A stretch of 64,000 nt of DNA from Acrocarpospora macrocephala (GTDB lineage Bacteria; Actinomycetota; Actinomycetes; Streptosporangiales; Streptosporangiaceae). Shown here piece after piece: positions 8,350 through 16,652 of this stretch. The notes beneath the pieces were generated by a model. It had not been told where the DNA came from. It saw only the letters and a program-made list of their open reading frames with translations, and made no database searches. Where the stretch lies: the NCBI RefSeq assembly GCF_009687865.1, contig NZ_BLAE01000017.1, positions 62,001-126,000 on the forward strand, written 5' to 3'. Each line of letters starts with the position of its first letter. Position 1 is the first letter of the stretch. The position numbers and the translations under genes were made by a program.

Positions 8350-9819
8350 ATGTCATCCAATCTGCTGCTGCGCAACGCCCGGATCGGGCTCGGCGGCCCG
8401 CTCCGAGACATTCTGATCACCGGCGGACGGGTGGCCGCCGTGCGCGAGAGCGTGACAGATCACCTGGGGGAGGCGGTCGACCTCGAAGGGGCGACCGTGC
8501 TGCCGGGGCTGTGGGACGCGCACGTGCACTCGGCGCAGTGGGCCCAGGCCCGGCGCCGGATCGACCTCAGCGGCGCGCGGTCCGCGCGGGAGGCCGCGGA
8601 CCTGATGGCGGCGAACCTCCCGCCGTCCGGCGAGGTGATCATGGGGTACGGCTTCCGCGACGCCCTCTGGCCGGACGAGCCGGACCGCGGGTTGCTGCCC
8701 GAGGCGCGCCCGGTGGTGTTGATCAGCAATGACCTCCACACCGTGTGGTTCAGCGGCGCCGCGCTCGCGCTCGTCGGCCTGGGCGGCCACCCGACCGGGG
8801 TGCTGCACGAGGCGGAGGGCTACCACGCGCTGGTCGCGCTGCCCGCACCCCCCGCCGAGCTGCTGGACCGATGGGTGGCCACCTCGACCGGGGCGGCCGC
8901 CGCGCGCGGCGTCACCGGCATGCTGGACTTCGAGCTGGCCGACAACGTGACGGACTGGCTGCGCCGCCACCGCGAGCAGGAGGTCGCCGTACGCGTCGCC
9001 TGTTCCATCCCGCGCGCCGGTCTGGACGAGGCGATCGCCCGCGGGCTGCGCACCGGTGACGTGGTGGCGGGCTCCGGCGGGCTGCTCGAGGTCGGCCCGG
9101 TGAAGATGTTCGTGGACGGCTCGCTCAACACCCGTACCGCGTACTGCGACGATCCGTACCCGGGGTCGGGCGGCCGGGGGCGGCTGGAGACGCCGCTGGC
9201 GGAGCTGGCCGAGGTGATGGCGCTCGCCGCACGCCACGGGCTGCATCCGGCGGTGCACGCCATCGGCGATCTGGCCACCTCCATCGCCCTCGACGCCTTC
9301 GAGCGGGTCGGCTGCCCCGGCCGGATCGAGCACGCGCAGCTGGTACGGCCGGCCGACTTCGGCAGGTTCGCCCGGCCCGGCCTGATCGCCGGAGTGCAGC
9401 CGGCGCACGCCCCCGACGACCGCGAGGTCGCCGACACGCACTGGCACGGCCGGACCGGACGGGCCTACGCGTACGCCGACCTGCTCGCGGCGGGGGCGAC
9501 CCTGGAGATCGGCTCGGACGCCCCGGTCGCGCCGCTCGACCCCTGGGACGGCATCGCCTCCGCGGTCACCAGAACCGACGACGAGCGCCCGCCGTGGCAC
9601 CCCGAGCAGGCCGTCCCGCTCAGGGACGCGCTCGCCGCCGCCGCCAGGGGACGGTCCACCGTGCGGGCGGGGGACCCGGCCGATCTGATGATCCTGGCCC
9701 GCGACCCGTCGCTCCTCACCCCGGAGGAGCTGCGCCGTCCGGAGGTGCTCGGCACGCTCATGGACGGCCGATGGACCCACCGCCCGCCCTTGCGATTGAC
9801 AAAACGTCCAGTGGATTGA
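8350..9819 (+). CDS. Amidohydrolase (YtcJ type, amidohydrolase_3)
   Basis: The 489-residue protein is a metal-dependent amidohydrolase. The first metal site is HVH at residues 58-60 (PGLWDAHVH). Other family motifs are VKMFVDGSLNTRT, VHAIGD, RIEHAQ and IGSDAPVAPLDPW. YtcJ-type enzymes hydrolyse N-acyl, N-carbamoyl or formamide bonds; the substrate here cannot be deduced. It is the first gene of a run of hydrolytic genes and has a related copy at 10353-11930, but is shorter and lacks that protein's long middle loop. Cytoplasmic, no signal peptide. Confidence 0.85.
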   Translation: MSSNLLLRNARIGLGGPLRDILITGGRVAAVRESVTDHLGEAVDLEGATVLPGLWDAHVHSAQWAQARRRIDLSGARSAREAADLMAANLPPSGEVIMGYGFRDALWPDEPDRGLLPEARPVVLISNDLHTVWFSGAALALVGLGGHPTGVLHEAEGYHALVALPAPPAELLDRWVATSTGAAAARGVTGMLDFELADNVTDWLRRHREQEVAVRVACSIPRAGLDEAIARGLRTGDVVAGSGGLLEVGPVKMFVDGSLNTRTAYCDDPYPGSGGRGRLETPLAELAEVMALAARHGLHPAVHAIGDLATSIALDAFERVGCPGRIEHAQLVRPADFGRFARPGLIAGVQPAHAPDDREVADTHWHGRTGRAYAYADLLAAGATLEIGSDAPVAPLDPWDGIASAVTRTDDERPPWHPEQAVPLRDALAAAARGRSTVRAGDPADLMILARDPSLLTPEELRRPEVLGTLMDGRWTHRPPLRLTKRPVD

Positions 9820-9845
9820 CGGAGAGTCCAAGGGTTCGGTAGCCT
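9816..9845 (+). promoter_or_regulatory. Predicted promoter upstream of ridA
   Basis: TTGACG (9816-9821) and TAGCCT (9840-9845), spaced 18 bases, resemble a vegetative promoter about 40 bases before the RidA start. A second TTGAC lies 20 bases upstream (9796-9800) and TCCA-G-TGGA between them is a small palindrome, so two-turn-spaced regulator contacts are possible. Confidence 0.45.
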
Positions 9846-9884
9846 CGGCCCGCAAGGTTGATGTGACGTGCTCAGGAGGTCGGC

Positions 9885-10325
9885 GTGGAAACCAGATATC
9901 TCGAACTGCCCGAGCCGCTGGAGCCGTTCGCGCGCTATCTGCCGTGCCGGTGGAGCGGTGCCGAGGTGCACGTCTCGGGGCAGGTCGCGGCCCGCGAGGG
10001 CGAGTTCCCGCTGCGCGGCCGAGTGGGCGCGGAGCTCACGCTGGAGCAGGGCAGGGCGGCCGCGCGGCAGTGCGCGCTCAACGTCCTCGCCGCGCTCAAG
10101 CGGGAACTGAACGATCTGTCCAGGATCCGCGCGCTCGTCAAGGTGACGGTCTTCGTGGCCACCGGTCCTGACTTCCTGGACCACCATCGGGTGGCCGACG
10201 GCGCCTCGGAGACGTTCCTCGAAGCGCTCGGCGAGGTGGGCGGGCACGCGCGGTCCGCCGTCGGCGTGGCCCGGCTGCCCATGGACTCCCCCGTCGAGGT
10301 CGAGGCCACCGTCCTGGTCGGCTGA
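9885..10325 (+). CDS. ridA: RidA-family enamine/imine deaminase
   Basis: At 146 residues this is a RidA/YjgF/UK114 protein. Members hydrolyse reactive enamine/imine intermediates made by PLP enzymes acting on amino acids, releasing keto acids and ammonia. The catalytic arginine is present at about residue 123 (HARSAVGVARLP, followed by the VEVEATV strand). It starts at GTG 9885 with a strong AGGAGG six bases upstream. Its place among amidohydrolases and a PLP enzyme suggests the pathway produces such intermediates. Confidence 0.88.
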   Translation: METRYLELPEPLEPFARYLPCRWSGAEVHVSGQVAAREGEFPLRGRVGAELTLEQGRAAARQCALNVLAALKRELNDLSRIRALVKVTVFVATGPDFLDHHRVADGASETFLEALGEVGGHARSAVGVARLPMDSPVEVEATVLVG

Positions 10326-10352
10326 GCCGTCCCGAGCCGCCGAGGAGGAACC

Positions 10353-11930
10353 ATGCCCAAGCACCTGATCGTCGTGAACGGCCGCCTGTTCCTGGACGGG
10401 GCGCGCGTCGGCCCTCCGCCCGAGGACGCGCCCACCGCCGTGGTGATCGAGAACGGAAAGATCTCCGCCCTCACCTCCGACGTCGAGGCGGCGCGGCTGC
10501 GCCACCCCCGCGCGGAGGTGATCGACGCCGGGGGCGGGCTGGTCCTGCCGGGGTTCGACGACGCGCACATCCACGTGATCCCCGGCGGCCAGTGGTATGG
10601 CCTGCTCGCCCTCAAGGAGGCGGCGACCGTCCGTGAGCTGCAGGATCGGGTGGCGAAGTATGCCGCGGCCCACCCTGAACTGCCGTGGATCTGGGGTGGC
10701 GGATGGCGCTACGCCACCTGGGGGGACGCCGCGCCCGCCAAGGAAGCGCTCGACGCGGTCCTCCCCGACCGCCCCGCCATGATGGTCTGCACGGACGGCC
10801 ACAGCTACTGGGTCAACTCGGCCGCCCTGCGCGCCGCCGGGATCGACCGCCACACCCCCGATCCCCCCAACGGCACGATCGTGCGCGACCCGGCCACCGG
10901 TGAGCCCACCGGCTGGCTCAAGGAGCGGGCCGGCCAGCTCATCTACCGGGTGATGCCCGAGCCGTCCCACCAGGACCTGAAGCTCGCGCTGCGCCGGGCC
11001 GTGCGGGCGCTGAACGCGTCGGGGTTCACCGCCGTCCAGGACGCGCGGACCGACCCGGGCGAGGTGCCGGTCTGGCGGGAGGCGCTGGCCGAGGGCCACC
11101 TGACGCTGCGGTCCAGAATCGCCCTGCCCATGGCGCCCGAGCAGTCGCTCGACCAGTGGCGGGCGACCCTCGACGAGCACGCGGACCTGGTGGCGCCGCT
11201 CACCGGCGACTGGCTGACCAGCGGGATCGTCAAAGGCTTCGTGGACGGCGTGATCGAGAGCAGGACGGCCGCGATGCTGGCGCCCTACGAGGGGGAGGAG
11301 AGCGCGGGCACCCCCGCCTTCGAACCGGAACAGCTCACCTCGTTCACGGTGGAGGCGCACCGCCGGGGCTGGCAGGTCCAGCTGCACGCCATCGGCGACC
11401 GCGCCGTCCGGATGGCCCTGGACGCCTTCGCGGCGGCCGGCCGCCGCCGCCACCGCGTCGAGCACGTCGAGGTCATCGACCCGGCGGACGTCGGGCGGTT
11501 CGCGGCGCTGGACGTGGTGGCCAGCATGCAACCCATGCACGCCTTCTCCGCGACCGACCGGGCGCACGGCTGGCACCGCGTGATCGGCCCCGGCCGCGCG
11601 GCCACGAACTGGCCGATGTCCGCGATCCACGCCGCGGGCGGGGCCATCGCGCTCGGCTCGGACTGGCCCGTGGTGGACTTCGACCCGTTCACCACCCTGC
11701 ACGCCGCGATGTCCGCCGACCACGCGCTCACCTTGCCGCAGGCGCTCACCGCGTACGGGCACGGTTCGGCCTACGCCGCGCACGCGGAGCACCGGCGGGG
11801 CAGCGTCGCCGTGGGCATGGACGCCGATCTCGCCGTGCTCGACCGGGACCCGCTGGCGGACGGGGACGTCCGGGGGACCGGGGTCGCGGCGACCATCGTC
11901 GACGGCCTGGTCGTGCATCGGGCCGGCTGA
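10353..11930 (+). CDS. Amidohydrolase (YtcJ type), second copy
   Basis: This 525-residue amidohydrolase_3 protein has metal ligands HIH at about residues 72-74 (GFDDAHIHVIPGG), WIWGGGWRYATW, VKGFVDGVIESRT, LHAIGDRAVRMALDAF, HRVEHVEVI and LGSDWPVVDFDP, all standard for YtcJ relatives. A good GAGGAGG precedes the ATG, 27 bases after ridA. It is a divergent paralogue of the enzyme at 8350, so the pathway may remove two different N-substituents. The substrate is unknown. Confidence 0.87.
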   Translation: MPKHLIVVNGRLFLDGARVGPPPEDAPTAVVIENGKISALTSDVEAARLRHPRAEVIDAGGGLVLPGFDDAHIHVIPGGQWYGLLALKEAATVRELQDRVAKYAAAHPELPWIWGGGWRYATWGDAAPAKEALDAVLPDRPAMMVCTDGHSYWVNSAALRAAGIDRHTPDPPNGTIVRDPATGEPTGWLKERAGQLIYRVMPEPSHQDLKLALRRAVRALNASGFTAVQDARTDPGEVPVWREALAEGHLTLRSRIALPMAPEQSLDQWRATLDEHADLVAPLTGDWLTSGIVKGFVDGVIESRTAAMLAPYEGEESAGTPAFEPEQLTSFTVEAHRRGWQVQLHAIGDRAVRMALDAFAAAGRRRHRVEHVEVIDPADVGRFAALDVVASMQPMHAFSATDRAHGWHRVIGPGRAATNWPMSAIHAAGGAIALGSDWPVVDFDPFTTLHAAMSADHALTLPQALTAYGHGSAYAAHAEHRRGSVAVGMDADLAVLDRDPLADGDVRGTGVAATIVDGLVVHRAG

Positions 11931-11954
11931 CATCACTGGGACAAGGGAGTGGGC

Positions 11955-13355
11955 ATGGAGTACGACATTCTGCTGCGCGGGGGCCGGGTGATTGACCCGG
12001 CCGCCGGTGTCGACCAGATCGCCGACGTGGCGATCGCCGGGGGAAGGGTCGAGGCGGTCGGCCCCGAGCTGGCCGGGCACGCCGCCACCGTCATCGACGT
12101 CACCGGCCGGTATGTCATCCCCGGCCTGGTGGACCTGCACGTGCACATTCCCGAGCACATGGGCGGCGGGGCCGGGCACGCCATGCTGGCCCGCGCGGGC
12201 GTGACGACCGCGCTCGACCTGTCGGGCCCGGCCGCGGGCGTGCTGACCGCCGCCGCCAGATCGGGCGCCGGCCTGCACATCGCCGCGGTCGAGGCGTTCC
12301 GTCCGGACGCCCAGCTGCCCGCCCGGCCGACCAGGGCCGAGATCAGGCGGGCCGTGGACCGGGTCCTCGCCGCGGGCGGCATCGGGGTGAAGCTCCACGT
12401 CGACAAGGGCTGGGAGCCGGAACCCACCGGAATGATCATCGACGAGTGCAACCGCGCGGGCGTCTGGATCGCCAGCCACTGCGGCACCACCGCGACCGCC
12501 AGCGACATCGTCGGCCTGCGCGAGACCCTGGCACTCGCCGGGGACAACCGGCTCCACGTCGCCCACGTCAACAGCTACTGCCGGGGCGACGTCGAGGACG
12601 CGGGAGCCGAGGCGTATACGGCGGTCGAGTTGCTCCGCAAGTCGCCACAGGTCTTCGCCGAGTCCTACCTGGCGGAGATCAACGGGTCCAACGGCACCTG
12701 CGTCGACGGGCTGCCCAAGAACAAGCGCGTGCGCGCCTGGCTGGAGGGCGCCGGTTATCCCGGCACGGAGGACGGCCTGCGCCGGGCGATCCGCGCGGGC
12801 TGGGCCCAGGTCACCCGGATGGAGCCGGACGACGTGCGCCTGCTCTCCGGGGACGAGGGGGTCGCCTACTGGGAGGCGGCGGAGACGGCGACGCCTATCT
12901 GCCTGCCCGTGAACCCGGCCATCTCCCGGCTGGTGCTCGGCTCGTCCAGGCGGGCCGACGGGAGTTTCGACGTGCCCGCGCTGGCCACCGACGGCGGCGC
13001 GTTCCCCCGGAACGTCACGGTGTCCGCGGGTCTGTCCATGGTGGAGTGGGGCCTGCTCAGCCTGGCGGAGTTCGTCACCAAGGCGTCCTGGACCCCCGCG
13101 CGTATCCTCGGGCTGCCCGGCAAGGGGCGGCTGGCGGACGCCGACCTCGCGGTCGTCGATCCGCTGAGCCGTGCCGTCACCACCACGATCAGCGCCGGTC
13201 AGGTGATCTGGCACCAGGGCGCGGTCCTCGGCCGTGGCACCCGCTTCCTGAGCACCGAGCGCGGCGCGGCCGCGGTCCGCGACGCCTGCGGCGGCCCCCA
13301 CCTGCTCGACCTGGCCGCCAGCGGCTTCTACACCGGCGACGGCCTGGCCGCGTGA
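11955..13355 (+). CDS. Dihydroorotase-like amidohydrolase
   Basis: The 466-residue protein belongs to the amidohydrolase superfamily, closer to dihydroorotase/hydantoinase/D-aminoacylase types than to YtcJ. It has GLVDLHVH (ligands at about 62 and 64), GIGVKLHVD with a Lys in the position often carbamoylated, ASHCGTT, HVAHVNSYCRG and ATDGGAF as a possible final Asp. The ATG at 11955 is preferred over GTG 11949, which lies within the AAGGGAG ribosome-binding site. It follows the previous gene by 24 bases. N-acyl-D-amino acid or cyclic amide hydrolysis is plausible but unproven. Confidence 0.8.
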   Translation: MEYDILLRGGRVIDPAAGVDQIADVAIAGGRVEAVGPELAGHAATVIDVTGRYVIPGLVDLHVHIPEHMGGGAGHAMLARAGVTTALDLSGPAAGVLTAAARSGAGLHIAAVEAFRPDAQLPARPTRAEIRRAVDRVLAAGGIGVKLHVDKGWEPEPTGMIIDECNRAGVWIASHCGTTATASDIVGLRETLALAGDNRLHVAHVNSYCRGDVEDAGAEAYTAVELLRKSPQVFAESYLAEINGSNGTCVDGLPKNKRVRAWLEGAGYPGTEDGLRRAIRAGWAQVTRMEPDDVRLLSGDEGVAYWEAAETATPICLPVNPAISRLVLGSSRRADGSFDVPALATDGGAFPRNVTVSAGLSMVEWGLLSLAEFVTKASWTPARILGLPGKGRLADADLAVVDPLSRAVTTTISAGQVIWHQGAVLGRGTRFLSTERGAAAVRDACGGPHLLDLAASGFYTGDGLAA

Positions 13356-13377
13356 CCAAGAAAGGAAACACCCCCCG

Positions 13378-14709
13378 ATGACGACCGCCTCAGAACTGCT
13401 CGCCCTGCTCGCCGAGACTGCCGAGAAACACCGCCTGGAAAACGGCGTGCCGGGCGTCGCCCTGGGCGTGGCCGCCGATGGTGAGGTCGCCTCCACCGGG
13501 CTCGGGGTGACCAGCGTGGCCGACCCGCGCCCGGTCACCACCGGCACGCTGTTCCGCCTGTGCTCCATCACCAAGATCTTCGCCGCCACGCTCGCGATGA
13601 CCCTGGTGGAGGAGGGCGTGCTCGACCTCGACGTGCCGGTGCTCGCCTACTACCCGGAGCTGACGCTCGCCGACGCCGGTGCCCGGGCCTCGCTCACCAT
13701 GCGGCACCTGCTCACCCACGCCAGCGGCCTGGAGAGCGAGCTCCGCGGCGACCTGGAGAGTTTCGGCCGCAACGACGACGCGCTCGACCGCGTCGCGTCG
13801 GCATACGGCTCGCTCCGCCAGTTCGCCCCCGTGGGCGAGCTCTGGGGATACTGCAACACCGGCTACTGGCTGGCCGGAGCCGTGCTCGCCCGGCTCGCCG
13901 GGCCCTCGTTCGAACAGGCGGTGCGCCGGCGCGTGCTGGAACCGCTCGGCATGGCCGGCAGCTGCTTCTTCGCCGAGGAGGCGGTGCTCGGCCGGGTCGC
14001 GCTGCCGCACCGCCGCGGCGCGGCCGGCTCTCCCGAGCACGTCCCGATCCCGTCCTTCGCCTTCCCCCGGGCGCGGGTGCCCTCCGGCGGCGTGATCGCG
14101 GGCGTGGACGACCTGCTCAGGTTCGCCGGTCTGCATCTCGGGCACGGCTCCGCCGTCCTGTCGCGGGCCGGGCTCGCGGCGATGCGCGAGCCCCAGATCC
14201 CGGGTGACTTCCCGGGGGATCAGCAGGGCCTCGGCTGGATGACCTCCGCTCCCGGCGGCACGCCGGTGGCCGAACACAGCGGGTCCTACAAGGGATACTG
14301 CACCCGGCTCACCCTCCTGCCGGAGTTGGGCGTCGCGGTGGCCGTGCTCACCAACAGCGACGACGGCGGGCGGCTGTGCCGGACGGTCAAGGAGGCCGCG
14401 CTGGACCACCTGACCGGCTGGCGGCCCGCCGAGGTGGCCTACACCGGCCTCGCTCCCGCACGCCTCGCCGCCTACGCGGGCGACTACGCGATTCCGGGCG
14501 TGGACCTCGTCCGGATAGCACCGCACGAGGACGGGCTCCGCCTGGCGCTGCTCAACGGGACGGCGCAGGTCGGGGAGTCGCTGTGCCGGGCCACGTCGGA
14601 GACCGAATTCGAGATCGTCCAGGGCCAGAGTTTCGGCTCGCGGGTGGTCTTCTTCCCCGGGTCACCGGCGATCCGGATCGGCCTCCGGCTGGGGGCCAGG
14701 CTGTCATGA
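13378..14709 (+). CDS. Class C beta-lactamase-like serine hydrolase (D-aminopeptidase/esterase type)
   Basis: This 443-residue protein has the penicillin-binding-protein/class C fold: the nucleophile motif S63-I-T-K66, Y158-C-N160, and HSGSYKG as the third motif. It has no signal peptide, so it acts in the cytoplasm; cytoplasmic relatives include D-aminopeptidases (DmpB/DAP type) and esterases. A C-terminal extension from about residue 345 resembles the beta-barrel found in such peptidases. The stop overlaps the next ATG by four bases, coupling it to the PLP enzyme. A role in releasing D-amino acids from short peptides fits the neighbours (inference). Confidence 0.85.
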   Translation: MTTASELLALLAETAEKHRLENGVPGVALGVAADGEVASTGLGVTSVADPRPVTTGTLFRLCSITKIFAATLAMTLVEEGVLDLDVPVLAYYPELTLADAGARASLTMRHLLTHASGLESELRGDLESFGRNDDALDRVASAYGSLRQFAPVGELWGYCNTGYWLAGAVLARLAGPSFEQAVRRRVLEPLGMAGSCFFAEEAVLGRVALPHRRGAAGSPEHVPIPSFAFPRARVPSGGVIAGVDDLLRFAGLHLGHGSAVLSRAGLAAMREPQIPGDFPGDQQGLGWMTSAPGGTPVAEHSGSYKGYCTRLTLLPELGVAVAVLTNSDDGGRLCRTVKEAALDHLTGWRPAEVAYTGLAPARLAAYAGDYAIPGVDLVRIAPHEDGLRLALLNGTAQVGESLCRATSETEFEIVQGQSFGSRVVFFPGSPAIRIGLRLGARLS

Positions 14710-15848
14710 CAGGTCCGGAGCTGTTCGCCGGCGTCAGGACACCGGCCCTGGTGGTCGACGAGGCGGCGGTGGAGCGGAACATCCGGCTCGTGCTGACGCT
14801 CACCGGCTCCCCGGACCGCTGGCGGGCGCACGTGAAGACGGCCAAGGCGCGCTGGGCCATGGAACGGCTGATCGCCTTCGGGGTGCGGAGGTTCAAGGCG
14901 TCCACCACCGCGGAGCTCGCCACCCTGCTCTCCCTCGGCGCGCCCGACGTGCTGCTGGCCTATCCGGCGGTCGGGCCCACCCAGTGGCGGGCGGCGGAGC
15001 TGGCCACCGCCCATCCGGGCGCCGCGGTTTCCGTGCTGGCCGACAGCGTGGCGGGCATCCGCACCTGGCGGCCGGGACCGGCCGGGGCGTTCATCGACGT
15101 GGACACCGGCATGGGCCGCACCGGCGTCCCGGCGGGCGATCACCGGGCCGCTCTCGCCGTGGCGGACGAGCTGGTGGGACGGGGGATCCCGCTGCGCGGC
15201 CTGCACGGCTACGACGGGCACCTGGCCGACCTGCCCCCGCCCGAACGGGACACTCAAGCGGCCGACGGCCTGCGCGCGATGGCGGATCTGGCGGAGGCGC
15301 TCCAGGCGGCCGGGCACCCGATCGGGGAACTGGTCGCGGGCGGCAGCCACACCTTCCGCGAGATCCTGGCCACGCCCACGCCGTGGCTGGACCGGGTCAC
15401 CGTGGGCGCGGGAACGGTGGTCTACAACGACGCCCGCAGTCTGGGCAGGTTCGGCGACATCGGGTTCACGGCCGCGGCGGTCGTGCTCACCCGGGTGGTG
15501 AGCCGCCCCGGTCCCGGGCGGATCACGGTCGACGCCGGGCTCACCGCGATCCAGGTGGACGCCGGGCGCCCGCACGCCGAGGGCGCGGGCCTGGCGGTGG
15601 TCTCGGCGGCCCAGGAGCACCTCGTGTTGTCCTGCGCCCGGGGGACGGAACCGGGCGTCGGTGACCTGGTCACGCTGGTGCCGCGCCACGTGGACACGAC
15701 AGTCGCCCAGTTCGGCGAGATGCACGTGATAGGCGCGGACGGCCGGGTCAGGGTCGAACCCGTCACCGCACGCCACCACGAGTCCGCATCAGGATCCTGG
15801 GGACTCCTCCCGGAGACGGGTGATGTAGTTGTAGACCGACTGGCGTGA
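14706..15848 (+). CDS. D-threonine aldolase-like PLP enzyme (alanine racemase N-terminal fold)
   Basis: At 380 residues this is a fold-type III PLP enzyme of the D-threonine aldolase/D-serine dehydratase family. The PLP lysine is K44 in AHVKTAKARW. GAFIDVDTGMGRTGV and GGSHTF are the phosphate and barrel motifs. The C-terminal metal site reads PRHVDTTV: a His-x-Asp pair, as in D-threonine aldolase, rather than the His-x-Cys of D-serine dehydratase. It would cleave beta-hydroxy-D-amino acids to glycine and an aldehyde, or act on a related D-amino acid. ATG 14706 overlaps the serine hydrolase stop (ATGA). Its last 60 bases overlap the convergent regulator gene. Confidence 0.83.
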   Translation: MTGPELFAGVRTPALVVDEAAVERNIRLVLTLTGSPDRWRAHVKTAKARWAMERLIAFGVRRFKASTTAELATLLSLGAPDVLLAYPAVGPTQWRAAELATAHPGAAVSVLADSVAGIRTWRPGPAGAFIDVDTGMGRTGVPAGDHRAALAVADELVGRGIPLRGLHGYDGHLADLPPPERDTQAADGLRAMADLAEALQAAGHPIGELVAGGSHTFREILATPTPWLDRVTVGAGTVVYNDARSLGRFGDIGFTAAAVVLTRVVSRPGPGRITVDAGLTAIQVDAGRPHAEGAGLAVVSAAQEHLVLSCARGTEPGVGDLVTLVPRHVDTTVAQFGEMHVIGADGRVRVEPVTARHHESASGSWGLLPETGDVVVDRLA

Positions 15849-16466
15849 CATCCCCAGGCGTTCCGCCACCATCGGCACGGCCCGGCGGAGCTGGAACAGC
15901 CCCCGCTGGTCGAGCTGGCGGAACACGTCCGTGCGCTCGGTCACGGTGAGCCGGGCCAGCGGGTGGCCCAGCGCGTCCTCCACCTCGGCGAGCACTCCGT
16001 CGACGACCGACTCGATGTCCGTGCCGAACGTGGTGGCCGGGGATTCGGCCGGGTCGAGGTCCCCGGCCATCTCGGTGAGCAGCCTGCCGACCGCGCGCAG
16101 CTCGGTGACGTCGAGATTGACGCACACGGCGCCCACCACATGGTCGTCGGAGGTGCGCAGCAGGATGGTCGACGATTTGATGACGCGGCCGTCGGGCAGC
16201 CGTGTCACGTAATTGAGGTCGTCCTTGGCGTCGTCGCCCTGCCGCAACATGCCGAGGCCGATCTGGCTCATGGCCGACCCCACTCTGCGCCCGGTGACGT
16301 CGCCGGCCACGGCGATGACCGAGTGCTCCACCTGCCGGTAGTCGTGCAGCACCACCTCGCACTTGCGGCCGAACGTGGCCTGGATCCCGTCGACGACCGG
16401 GCGCATGGCGGCGAACAGCGCATCGGCTTCCGAAGATATCTGGCTGATCGGAGTGTCCTTTCTCAA
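15789..16466 (-). CDS. YheO/DauR-type PAS regulator
   Basis: The 225-residue protein has a YheO-like PAS sensor (GRKCEVVLHDYRQVEHSVIA to VVGAVCVNLDVTELRA) and a C-terminal helix-turn-helix of the HTH_22 type (MVAERLGMSRQSVYNYITRL). The best studied relative, DauR of Pseudomonas, controls D-arginine catabolism. It sits between the hydrolase operon and the FecBCDE/TldDE operon, convergent with the former and divergent from the latter, so it could control both. The start is uncertain: TTG 16466 is the first usable codon and AGAAAGGA lies inside codons 2-4. The 3' end overlaps the aldolase-like gene by 60 bases. Confidence 0.85.
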   Translation of the reverse strand: MRKDTPISQISSEADALFAAMRPVVDGIQATFGRKCEVVLHDYRQVEHSVIAVAGDVTGRRVGSAMSQIGLGMLRQGDDAKDDLNYVTRLPDGRVIKSSTILLRTSDDHVVGAVCVNLDVTELRAVGRLLTEMAGDLDPAESPATTFGTDIESVVDGVLAEVEDALGHPLARLTVTERTDVFRQLDQRGLFQLRRAVPMVAERLGMSRQSVYNYITRLREESPGS

Positions 16467-16533
16467 CAGGAACGCACGGGAACGCTTCGTCGGGCAAGCC
16501 CGGCAACAAGGATTTTACGTTTAGTCGAACCCA

Positions 16534-16563
16534 TTGACAACAGGTCTAAATTCGGCCTAATTT
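16534..16563 (+). promoter_or_regulatory. Predicted promoter of the ABC importer/TldDE operon
   Basis: TTGACA (16534-16539) and TAATTT (16558-16563) are separated by 18 bases. This is the most consensus-like promoter in the window and it is about 90 bases before the ATPase gene. Confidence 0.55.
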
Positions 16564-16602
16564 TCGGGCTACCAACCGAAACCCCCCACTTCGCGCGATC
16601 TA

Positions 16603-16617
16603 TCTGACTTTGTCAGA
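16603..16617. promoter_or_regulatory. Palindrome in the importer leader
   Basis: TCTGAC-TTT-GTCAGA is a perfect 6+6 inverted repeat about 40 bases downstream of the -10 box and 36 bases before the ATPase start. Its position suits a repressor roadblock. It does not look like an IdeR iron box. The DauR-like protein next door is a candidate binder. Confidence 0.4.
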
Positions 16618-16652
16618 CCCTGACGGCGGTCGGCAGCGAGAAAGGCGGAACA

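Noticed and set aside
9465-13589. A 1374-codon open frame on the minus strand opposite the amidohydrolase and RidA genes
   Set aside because: Composition is Gly/Arg/Asp/His-rich with no domain pattern; it is the antisense of five well-recognised genes. High GC leaves such frames open by chance.
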